Assembly: GCA_019694455.1 (NCBI GenBank)
Contig: JAIBBY010000025.1
Location: 1-64,000 of the forward strand
Reading direction: 5' to 3'
Origin: Pirellulales bacterium
Lineage (GTDB): Bacteria > Planctomycetota > Planctomycetia > Pirellulales > JAEUIK01
DNA length: 64,000 bases
Positions 26,895-34,916 of this stretch are shown here, one piece after another (within the stretch, counting starts at the first letter, position 1; each line of letters begins with the position of its first letter). Made by a program: the position numbers and the translations under genes. The notes below the pieces were generated by a model. That model ran no database searches. It saw only the letters and a program-made list of their open reading frames with translations, and was not told where the DNA came from.

Positions 26895-28070
26895 ATGGAT
26901 CTGAGCCTTTCGCCCGCCGAACGGGCATTTCGTGACGAACTGCGCGCCTGGCTGAAAGCCAATCCGCCAAACATCGAGGCGCCCGGCTCACACGCCGAAT
27001 CCGACGCCGGGTATATCGCCGCGCTGCGCCGTTGGCAGCGGCAACTCTTTGATGGGGGCTGGTCGGGCGTGGCCTGGCCCAAAGAGTATGGCGGACGCGG
27101 CGCCAGCCTGGTTGAACAGTCGATCTTTCAAGAAGAGATGGCCGCCGCCGGCGCCCCCGAGTTGATCGGCGTCATCGGTCTGTCGCTGGCCGGGCCCACC
27201 ATCATGGCCGTCGGCACGCATGAGCAGAAAAGCCGCTATCTGGCGCCAATTTTGTCAGCCGACGAAATCTGGTGTCAAGGTTTCTCCGAGCCGAACGCCG
27301 GCAGCGACCTTGCCGCGCTCGGCACCAAGGCGGTGCGCGACGGCGACGACTTTGTCATCAATGGCCAGAAGATCTGGACCAGTTTCGCCCACTTCGCCGA
27401 TTGGTGCCTGTTGTTGGTCCGCACCGACGCCAGCGGCGCCAAGCATCAAGGCATCACCTGCCTCTTGGTCGACATGCGCACGCCCGGAATTGAAGTGCGC
27501 CCCTTGCGCATGATGACGGGCGAATCGGCGTTTAACGAAGTCTTCTTCACCGACGTGCGCGTAGCCGCCTCGCAGGTGCTTGGCAAAATCAATGAAGGTT
27601 GGGGCGTGGCGATCACGGTGCTGATGAACGAGCGCGCCAACCTGGGCTCCGGGTTGTACGCCTTGTTCCACCGCAACTATAAGGCCCTGCTGGGGCGGCT
27701 TGCCAAGATGCGGCGCCACGGCCGGCCCGCGCTCGACGATCCTTTGGTCCGCCAGAAGTTGGCGCAGGTGCATATCGAACTCGAAATCTTTCGCCACAAC
27801 ACCAATCGCGCTCTCACCAGCCAAATGAAGACTGGCGTCCCCGGCGCCGAAGGCTCGATTCAAAAGCTCTACTGGAGCGAGTTCAATCAGCGCATGACCC
27901 AAACCGCGATGGAACTGCTCGGGCCAGACGCCCAACTCGCCGAGTGCGACGACGGTCTGTGGAACTATCAATATCTGCGCTCGCGCGGCAACACCATCGA
28001 GGCGGGCACAAGCGAAGTGCAGCGCAACATCATCGCCCAGCGCGTGCTGGGACTGCCGCGCAGCGCCTGA
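26895..28070 (+). CDS. Acyl-CoA dehydrogenase (FadE-type), first of a pair
   Basis: A 391-residue flavoprotein that oxidises acyl-CoA to enoyl-CoA. The family start (LSPAERAFRDELRAWLKAN) is followed by the FAD-binding middle block (WCQGFSEPNAGSDLAALGTK and INGQKIWTSFAHFADWCLLL) and the C-terminal helical domain ending GTSEVQRNIIAQRVLGLPR. The length is normal. The ATG follows GCGAGGACTGC. The next gene is a second, more divergent acyl-CoA dehydrogenase 36 nt downstream. In actinobacteria such adjacent pairs often form alpha2-beta2 heterotetramers acting on bulky acyl-CoAs, so the same is possible here. Confidence 0.93.
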   Translation: MDLSLSPAERAFRDELRAWLKANPPNIEAPGSHAESDAGYIAALRRWQRQLFDGGWSGVAWPKEYGGRGASLVEQSIFQEEMAAAGAPELIGVIGLSLAGPTIMAVGTHEQKSRYLAPILSADEIWCQGFSEPNAGSDLAALGTKAVRDGDDFVINGQKIWTSFAHFADWCLLLVRTDASGAKHQGITCLLVDMRTPGIEVRPLRMMTGESAFNEVFFTDVRVAASQVLGKINEGWGVAITVLMNERANLGSGLYALFHRNYKALLGRLAKMRRHGRPALDDPLVRQKLAQVHIELEIFRHNTNRALTSQMKTGVPGAEGSIQKLYWSEFNQRMTQTAMELLGPDAQLAECDDGLWNYQYLRSRGNTIEAGTSEVQRNIIAQRVLGLPRSA

Positions 28071-28106
28071 AGACTCGAACCCTACGAAAACAGAACCGAG
28101 TGATCG

Positions 28107-29252
28107 ATGGAATTTGATCTATCCTCCACGCAAAAGATGATGCAGCAGGCGGCGCGGACCTTCTTGACCAAGGAGTGCCCCACCCAGCGCGTCCGCGAAC
28201 TGATGGCTACCGACCACGCGTTCGACTCGCGACTTTGGTCCGCCATGGCCGAGCAAGGTTGGCTAGGCGTCGCCATCGACGAAGGGCAGGGGGGGCTTGG
28301 ACTCTCGGCTCTGGAACTGGCGGTCATCGCCGAAGAAATGGGACGCGCCTGTTTGCCCGGACCTTTCATTACGCATGTCTGGGCCAGTTCGTTGCTCGCG
28401 GCGGCGCCGCAAGCCATGTCCGCCAAGTCGCTCCCTCAACTATGCGCGGGCGAGCGTCGCGCGGCGGTCGCTCTGTTAGAGAAAGACCCCAGTTGGTCGT
28501 CCGCCGCCGTGCAAATGCAAGTCGCGCGCGACGGCGGCCAGTTGCTACTCGATGGCGTCAAGCGACTGGTCTCCGATGCCGCCACCAGCGATCTGCTCCT
28601 GTGCGTGACGCGGGACGAAAGCGGCTTGGTAGTTTTGTGCGTTGACGCCAAGGCGCCGGGAGTGAGTATTCGACCGACGCCCGGTATCGATGAAACGCGC
28701 AAGCTCTATGAGGTCAGCTTCGCAGGAGTCAAGCTGCCGGCCGACGCCGTGCTCTGCCGCGGCGCCGCAGCCGAACAAGCGCTGGCCCGCGCCACGCAGT
28801 TGGCCACCGTTGCCGTTTGCGCAGAACTGGTCGGCCTGATGGCCTGGGCGCTGGAGACGTCTGTCGAATATGTGAAGACGCGCCAGCAGTTCGGCCGAAC
28901 GGTCGGCTCGTTTCAAGCGGTGCAGCAGCTTTGTGTCGACTCGCTGTTGCTGTTGGAAAGCGCTCGCTCGGCCACTTACTTCGCGGCCTGGGCCGTGGCT
29001 AACTCCGATCCCGCCGCCGCGGCCGCCGTCTCGGCCGCCAAGGCCTATGCCTCTGACGCCGCGCGCGAGGCGCTCAACCGCGCAATTCAATCGCACGGCG
29101 GCATCGGCTTCACCTGGGAGCACGACCTGCACCTGTACTACAAGCGAGCAAAGTCGAACGAAATCCTCTTCGGTGACGCCACGTTTCACCGCGAGGAGGT
29201 GGCCCGCCTGGCGATCGATCCCCAGCGCCAGGCCTTGGCCAGCGCTGGCTAA
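28107..29252 (+). CDS. Acyl-CoA dehydrogenase, second of a pair
   Basis: A 381-residue acyl-CoA dehydrogenase family protein. It starts MEFDLSSTQKMMQQAARTFL and has the GWLGVAIDEGQGGLGLSALE N-terminal block. Its C-terminal domain contains RQQFGRTVGSFQAVQQLCVD and QSHGGIGFTWEHDLHLYYKR. The FAD-binding middle domain is less well conserved than in its neighbour (no clear EPxAGSD block), as in the partner subunits of heteromeric dehydrogenases. It lies 36 nt after the first gene with no terminator between them. No CoA ligase or hydratase gene is nearby to suggest a pathway. Confidence 0.9.
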   Translation: MEFDLSSTQKMMQQAARTFLTKECPTQRVRELMATDHAFDSRLWSAMAEQGWLGVAIDEGQGGLGLSALELAVIAEEMGRACLPGPFITHVWASSLLAAAPQAMSAKSLPQLCAGERRAAVALLEKDPSWSSAAVQMQVARDGGQLLLDGVKRLVSDAATSDLLLCVTRDESGLVVLCVDAKAPGVSIRPTPGIDETRKLYEVSFAGVKLPADAVLCRGAAAEQALARATQLATVAVCAELVGLMAWALETSVEYVKTRQQFGRTVGSFQAVQQLCVDSLLLLESARSATYFAAWAVANSDPAAAAAVSAAKAYASDAAREALNRAIQSHGGIGFTWEHDLHLYYKRAKSNEILFGDATFHREEVARLAIDPQRQALASAG

Positions 29253-29371
29253 GGGGCGCTGGCCGCTGTTGGATTTGGTGTCCGCGATATGGCGCTTCTT
29301 CAATCGAGGGGCGCCGCAGTTCATGCTGTAGTCACCGCTGCCGTCTGCTCAATCCTCCTAATCAGGTCGCA

Positions 29372-32300
29372 ATGAACCGAAGTCGCTTCATCCTGTGGGC
29401 TGTCCTTGTCGCCCTAACGATCAATTTGCTTGCCGCGTCGGCTTTGGCGGACACCGCGCTTTTCGATCGCCAGAATCTGGTCGCCTGGTGCATTGTTCCG
29501 TTCGACGCCGCCAAGCGCTCGCCCGAACAGCGCGCGGCGATGCTCGCTAAGCTCGGCATAACGCAACTGGCCTACGATTGGCGCGACGAACATATCCCGC
29601 AGTTCGATGAAGAGGTCGCGGCCATGCGCCGCCACGGCGTGCGCATCACGGCGTGGTGGATCGCCCCGCCCGACCTCAACGAAGCGAACCGCAAGATTCT
29701 GGATGTCGTCCGCCGGCATCAACTCAAGCTGCAGTTCTGGGCGCTGGTCGGCGACCCCGACCCCAACCTCCCCCAAATCGATAAGGTTCGCCGCGCCGCC
29801 GACGCGCTGCGCCCGCTGGCCGCCGAGGCCAAGCAACTGGGCTGTCAGGTCGGCCTATACAATCATGGCGGCTGGTTCGGCGAGCCAGAGAACCAACTCG
29901 AAGTGCTCCAGGCGATCGGTCTGGACAACGTCGGGCTGGTCTACAACCTGCATCACGGCCACGCGCATCTCGATCGCTTCCCCGCGCTCTTGGCCAAGAT
30001 CAAGCCGCATCTGTTGGCTATCAATCTCAATGGCATGACGCCGCGCGGCGATGAGCAAGGCAACAAAATCCTGCCGATCGGCGTCGGCGAGCTTGATCTC
30101 CAATTGCTCACAACGATCCGCGACAGCGGCTATCAAGGTCCTATCGGCATCCTCAACCACACCGATCTCGACGCCGAGGCCCGCCTGACCGACAACTTGG
30201 CCGGGCTGGATTGGCTCGTCAAACAATTGCGTGGCGAGGCGGCTGGTCCGCGTCCCAAAATGTCGACCTACGACCCGCCGAAGCCCGCGCCCGCCGCCGA
30301 CGATCATTCGGCCGCCGAGCGCGCCCAGATCGAGCAGCTACTCGCCGCAGCACGCCAAGAAGGCGATCTTGCCCGCGGCGCCGCAGTCTTTGCCTCGCAA
30401 CAGTTTGCCTGCGTCTCTTGTCATCGCGTGGGAGAACACGGCGGCGCCATCGGCCCCGAATTGACCAGGCTCGCCGCGACCACTGCGCCCGATCAGATTG
30501 TCGAGTCGCTTCTCTGGCCTAAGCGGCAGGTCAAGCCGGAGTTCGTCGCCACGGCCATCGCCACCACCTCTGGCAAGCTGCACCAGGGATATATTGTCCG
30601 CGAGAACGATGCCGAAGTTGTGCTGCGCGATGCCACGACCGCCGAAGAATTGACGTTGGCTGCAGGCGACATTGAGCAGCGGCAATCGATCGGCACGCTC
30701 ATGCCCGACGGCCTCAGCGCCGGCATGACCAACCAGCAGCGCCGCGACGTTGTGCGCTTTTTGCTCGAACTGGGTCGCGGCGATGCCAGGCAGCTTGCGC
30801 AGATGGTTGGCCTCGCGCATCAGCCCGCTTCGTTCGTCTGCGACTTTGGACCGCTGGAGCCCGATCAGTGGCGTTACGAGCGGCATCACGTCAATCGCGA
30901 CCGCCTCTACGACTTCTACGCCAAGGAGGCCGATTACTTTCGCGACCTCCCCTTTGCGGTGGCCATCTTGCCGGCGTATCCCGGCATCGACGGTGGCCGC
31001 TATGGCCATTGGGGTAATCAAGACGAGCAGTTCTGGCGCGACGATCGCTGGAACCGGATGGATTGCGGACCGGTTCGTTGCGGCATTTTTCGGCATGGCG
31101 AACTGGTTGTTCCGCGCGCCGTCTGCGCGCAGCTCAATGTTCCGGCTGGCGCCGCGGTCTGCTTCAATTCCCAAACAATGCGCTACGAGTTCGGCTGGCA
31201 AGGCGGGTTTGTCAACTATTCCGCGGTGCGACATGGATTTCTCGACGGGCTCGCCATCGCCGGCGCGCCGCTGCCTCTCAGCGCCGCGGCGCCTCCGGCG
31301 GGCAAGCTGAGATACCGTGGATACTACCGCCACGCCGATCGTGTGCTGTTCGCCTACGATGTCGATGGACACCGCTACCTTGATGCGCCTACATTCGTGG
31401 ACGGCCAATTCAAATCGATTGTCGCTCCCGCCGACGAGCATCCAGACGCCGGCCTCACGCGCGGCGGGCCAGCGCAGTGGCCCCAGGTGATTGAAACGAG
31501 CGGTCGGCTCGCCACCGAGCTAGGCGCGTACGTCATCGACACCATCGAGCCGCCCACCAAGAATCCCTGGAACGCGCTCTTCTTTTTTGGCGGGCACGAT
31601 TTTCTGCCCGACGGCTCGGCCATGCTCTGCACCATGCACGGCGACGTCTGGCACGTCACCGGACTCAACGCCGATCTCCAGCGCGTGCGCTGGAAGCGCT
31701 TCGCTGCCGGCCTGCACCACCCCCAAGGCCTGGTGGTGGTAGGCGATGCGGTGTATGTGCTGGGTCGCGATCAAATCACGCGCCTTCACGACCTCAACGG
31801 CGACGACGAGGCCGACTACTACGAATGCGTCAGCCAGGCGTATGAAACCTCGCCGGCCGGACACGACTTTATCTGCGGTCTCGAACGCGATCCTTCCGGC
31901 GATTTCTACACCGTGTCGGGCAATCAAGGATTGCTGCGCGTCAGCGCCAATGGCGAGCGCGCCCAGGTGTTGGCCACCGGCTTTCGCAACCCCGATGGAT
32001 TTGGCCTGGTGCCCGATGGCGGCATCACGGTGCCTTGCTCCGAAGGGGAGTGGACCGCCACCTCGATGATCTGTCTTGTGCCGCCGTCTGCGCCAGATGG
32101 CGTCATTCCGCACTACGGCTATCGCGGGCCGATCAACGGTCAGCCACCGCAGCTACCGCTCGTTTATCTGCCGCGCGGTCTAGACAACTCCAGCGGCGGC
32201 CAGATCTTCGTGAACAGCGATCGCTTTGGACCGCTATCTCGTCAACTCATTCATTTTTCTTATGGCGCCGGAACCAGCTTTTTGGTGCTGCGCGACGACG

Positions 32301-33322
32301 TTGCCGGACAGCCACAAGGCGCCGTAGTGCCGCTGCCGGGCGACTTTGCCTCGGGCCCGCATCGTGGTCGCGTACATCCGCTGGATGGTCAACTCTATGT
32401 TTCCTGCATGGGAGGCTGGGGAACCTACACCGCCGCGGACGGTTCGTTCGAACGCGTTCGTTTCACCGGCCAGCCAGCGCAATTGCCACTGGCTTTTCAC
32501 GTGCATCAAAACGGCGTCCGCGTCACCTTCTCCCAGCCGATCGATTCGACTCTCGCCAGCGACATCAAAAGCCATTTCGCGCAGGCCTGGAACTACCGCT
32601 ATAGCTCGGCCTACGGCTCGGCCGAGTATGTCCCCTCGCATCCTGGCGCGGTCGGCCACGACCGACTGGAGATCACCGGCGCCCACGCGCTGCCGGACGG
32701 CCGCAGCCTGTTTTTGGAAATGCCGGGATTACAGCCTGTCAATCAACTCCATTTTCGCATGCGCGTCAGCGGGGCGGCGCCGCAAGAACTGTACGCCACG
32801 GTCCATCGGCTCGGTGAGCCCTTCACCGACTACAAGGGCTACTCGCCACGCGACAAGATCATCGCCACGCATCCCCTGCTTTCCGATCTGGAGATGCTCG
32901 CCCGGCCACCAGAGCCTAACCCCTGGCACGCGGCGATTGATGGCGCGCGCGAATTGCGAGTCGAGGCGGGCAAGAACCTCACCTTCGTCACGCGCTCGCT
33001 AACTGCCAGGCCCGGCGAGCCCATCAAGCTGGTCTTTGCCAATCCCGATGTCGTGCCGCACAACTGGGTGCTTGTTCGGCCAGGGTCGCTCCCCCGCGTG
33101 GGCGATCTGGTCAATCGGCTAGTCGCCGATCCCGAAGCCGCGCGACGACACTACGTTCCCCAGTCAGACGATGTGCTTGCCTACACCGACATTGTCCCAC
33201 CGACTCAAGAGTTTGTGATCTACTTCCACGCGCCGCGGCAGCCCGGCCAATATCCCTTCCTTTGCTCGTTTCCGGGGCATTGGATGGTGATGAATGGTCT
33301 GCTCAGCGTTGCAGCAGAGTAA
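29372..33322 (+). CDS. Giant secreted multidomain protein: TIM barrel, cytochrome c, propeller and azurin-like domains
   Basis: A 1316-residue exported protein. After a signal peptide (1-27) comes a sugar-phosphate isomerase/AP-endonuclease-like TIM barrel (about 30-290; AYDWRDEHIP, YNHGGWFGEPENQ, NLHHGHAHLD). A cytochrome c domain follows, with CVSCH at 347-351 and the IGPELT and RDVVRFLLEL blocks of Planctomycetes-type cytochromes. The middle resembles DUF6797-type modules (YEFGWQGGFVNYSAVRHGF), then a propeller-like section (about 690-1050; LHHPQGLVVVGDAVYV, TGFRNPDGFGLVPDGG). The last 110 residues look like azurin, with PHNW and C1298-SFPG-H1303-WMV-M1307, the exact Cys-His-Met spacing of type 1 copper sites. 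It could be an electron-linked sugar oxidoreductase; the substrate is unknown. Confidence 0.88.
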   Translation: MNRSRFILWAVLVALTINLLAASALADTALFDRQNLVAWCIVPFDAAKRSPEQRAAMLAKLGITQLAYDWRDEHIPQFDEEVAAMRRHGVRITAWWIAPPDLNEANRKILDVVRRHQLKLQFWALVGDPDPNLPQIDKVRRAADALRPLAAEAKQLGCQVGLYNHGGWFGEPENQLEVLQAIGLDNVGLVYNLHHGHAHLDRFPALLAKIKPHLLAINLNGMTPRGDEQGNKILPIGVGELDLQLLTTIRDSGYQGPIGILNHTDLDAEARLTDNLAGLDWLVKQLRGEAAGPRPKMSTYDPPKPAPAADDHSAAERAQIEQLLAAARQEGDLARGAAVFASQQFACVSCHRVGEHGGAIGPELTRLAATTAPDQIVESLLWPKRQVKPEFVATAIATTSGKLHQGYIVRENDAEVVLRDATTAEELTLAAGDIEQRQSIGTLMPDGLSAGMTNQQRRDVVRFLLELGRGDARQLAQMVGLAHQPASFVCDFGPLEPDQWRYERHHVNRDRLYDFYAKEADYFRDLPFAVAILPAYPGIDGGRYGHWGNQDEQFWRDDRWNRMDCGPVRCGIFRHGELVVPRAVCAQLNVPAGAAVCFNSQTMRYEFGWQGGFVNYSAVRHGFLDGLAIAGAPLPLSAAAPPAGKLRYRGYYRHADRVLFAYDVDGHRYLDAPTFVDGQFKSIVAPADEHPDAGLTRGGPAQWPQVIETSGRLATELGAYVIDTIEPPTKNPWNALFFFGGHDFLPDGSAMLCTMHGDVWHVTGLNADLQRVRWKRFAAGLHHPQGLVVVGDAVYVLGRDQITRLHDLNGDDEADYYECVSQAYETSPAGHDFICGLERDPSGDFYTVSGNQGLLRVSANGERAQVLATGFRNPDGFGLVPDGGITVPCSEGEWTATSMICLVPPSAPDGVIPHYGYRGPINGQPPQLPLVYLPRGLDNSSGGQIFVNSDRFGPLSRQLIHFSYGAGTSFLVLRDDVAGQPQGAVVPLPGDFASGPHRGRVHPLDGQLYVSCMGGWGTYTAADGSFERVRFTGQPAQLPLAFHVHQNGVRVTFSQPIDSTLASDIKSHFAQAWNYRYSSAYGSAEYVPSHPGAVGHDRLEITGAHALPDGRSLFLEMPGLQPVNQLHFRMRVSGAAPQELYATVHRLGEPFTDYKGYSPRDKIIATHPLLSDLEMLARPPEPNPWHAAIDGARELRVEAGKNLTFVTRSLTARPGEPIKLVFANPDVVPHNWVLVRPGSLPRVGDLVNRLVADPEAARRHYVPQSDDVLAYTDIVPPTQEFVIYFHAPRQPGQYPFLCSFPGHWMVMNGLLSVAAE

Positions 33323-33380
33323 ACTCACGCCGCTCCGACCAGCGGCAAGGCAGGGCAGGGGGGGCCGCGCAGCGCGCGCT

Positions 33381-34832
33381 TCAATTGGCCTTCGGCCCGA
33401 TCGCGTACAGTGCGTCAACGCCGCGCAACAGCAGCAGGTCGCCGGCCACCGCCACGCTCGACCAAAAGGTGTCGTCCAGTTTGTTGGTGTCAAGCACCTT
33501 CAGTTCCGGTCCCGGCGCCAACACAAAGGTCTGGCCGTCCTCATCGAGACAGAACACTTTGCCGTCGTATCCCCAGGGAGACGAGGTAAAACTCCTGGCG
33601 CCGTCGATCCGTTGGCGGTAATGCTCCTTGCCGGTCGCCGCGTCATAGCAACCGACGATGCCGCCCCCTTGATCCAGGATGTACAGGCAGTTTTCATACA
33701 AGAGCGGCGAGGCCATGGGCGGCCCCGAACGCTGAATCTTCCACGCCACTCCGGCGTTGGAAGTTTCTTCTTTGCCAATCGAAATGTCGCCGCTGGCGCC
33801 CGCCTTCACCGCGACCAATGGCCCCAGTCCGCCAGGCCCTCCGCCAACGCCAAGATACAACAACTCGTCGCTGGCGACCGGCGTCGCCGAGCAGCGGCCC
33901 CGCACGCCCGCCATTTCCCACAGCAACTTGCCGTCAGCCGGGTCATAACCCCGCATCTGGCGCCCGCCAGCCGTCACCAGTTCGGTGCGCGCCTTGTTCT
34001 TCCAAATGAACGGCGTCGACCAGTTTGATTTTTCCTCGCGCTCCACGCGCCACAATTCATCGCCGCTGCGCTTGTCGAGCGCCACCAGAAACGACTCGCG
34101 CTCGTTGTCGCATTGAATGAATAGCCGATCTTCGTAAAGCGCCGGCGAGCTACCGGTCCCCCAGCCAAACATCATCGGAAAATTACCCAGGTCCTTCTTC
34201 CACAGCAGCTTGCCCTCCATGTCGTAGCAATACAGTCCGGTCATGCCAAAGTAGGCGTACACGCGTTCGCCGTCGGTGACGGGCGTCTCCGAGGCGTAGG
34301 TGTTCGTCCGATGGATCGGCAACGTCGGCTTGCCTTCGTGCGCCGTTTGATCCCACAGCACCTTGCCTGTCTTTCGATCCAGGCACAGCACATGCCATTG
34401 AAACACCTTGTCGGACTGTCCGACGCTGCCATGCGGATTTCCTCGCCCAGAGCGTTCGCGCGGCTTGTCGGCTTTGCTATCGGCCTTGGTCTCTGGATCG
34501 TCGGCGGCGGACTTCGGCGTGGTAGCTTCGCTGCGGCTTCCCGCGCGCCGGCCGCCTCCCGCCTGACCCACCGCCGGCATCGACTGATCTTCGGTCACCG
34601 CAGTCGTCAAATAGATGCGGTCGCCCCAGGCGATCGGCTGCGACCACGCCGCCCCGGGCAGATCGACCTTCCAGGCAATGTTCTGGTTCGGCCCCCAATC
34701 GGTCGCCAGATGCGTACCCTCGGGCAGTCCGGCCGCATTGGGTCCGCGAAACTGCGGCCAGTTCTCGGCCAGCGCCGGCAGCGTGACCAGGCTCAATAGC
34801 GCCACTGTTGCGACAGCAATGCGAGACGGCAT
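33381..34832 (-). CDS. Secreted PQQ-binding-like beta-propeller protein
   Basis: A 483-residue exported protein. The signal peptide (IAVATVALLSLVTLPALA) is followed by ENWPQFRGPNAAGLPEG, the typical start of planctomycete PQQ-like propeller proteins. Propeller blades recur with the W-x-x-D/E-type repeats: LDRKTGKVLWDQ, YDMEGKLLWKKDL, LDKRSGDELWRVER, YDPADGKLLWEMAG and YDAATGKEHYRQ. A Lys/Ser/Asp-rich insertion (about 90-130) is probably a surface loop. I chose the second ATG, since an AAGGGA ribosome site precedes it by 7 nt. Such proteins rarely bind PQQ itself; the function is unknown. It converges with the giant multidomain gene. Confidence 0.9.
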   Translation of the reverse strand: MPSRIAVATVALLSLVTLPALAENWPQFRGPNAAGLPEGTHLATDWGPNQNIAWKVDLPGAAWSQPIAWGDRIYLTTAVTEDQSMPAVGQAGGGRRAGSRSEATTPKSAADDPETKADSKADKPRERSGRGNPHGSVGQSDKVFQWHVLCLDRKTGKVLWDQTAHEGKPTLPIHRTNTYASETPVTDGERVYAYFGMTGLYCYDMEGKLLWKKDLGNFPMMFGWGTGSSPALYEDRLFIQCDNERESFLVALDKRSGDELWRVEREEKSNWSTPFIWKNKARTELVTAGGRQMRGYDPADGKLLWEMAGVRGRCSATPVASDELLYLGVGGGPGGLGPLVAVKAGASGDISIGKEETSNAGVAWKIQRSGPPMASPLLYENCLYILDQGGGIVGCYDAATGKEHYRQRIDGARSFTSSPWGYDGKVFCLDEDGQTFVLAPGPELKVLDTNKLDDTFWSSVAVAGDLLLLRGVDALYAIGPKAN

Positions 34833-34916
34833 GAAAAGTCCCTTGAACAAGCTCATGAGAGTTAGGCCAAACTACCTGAACACCACCGCGCCGGCGAAGT
34901 TCTGCTTGTAGGCGCG

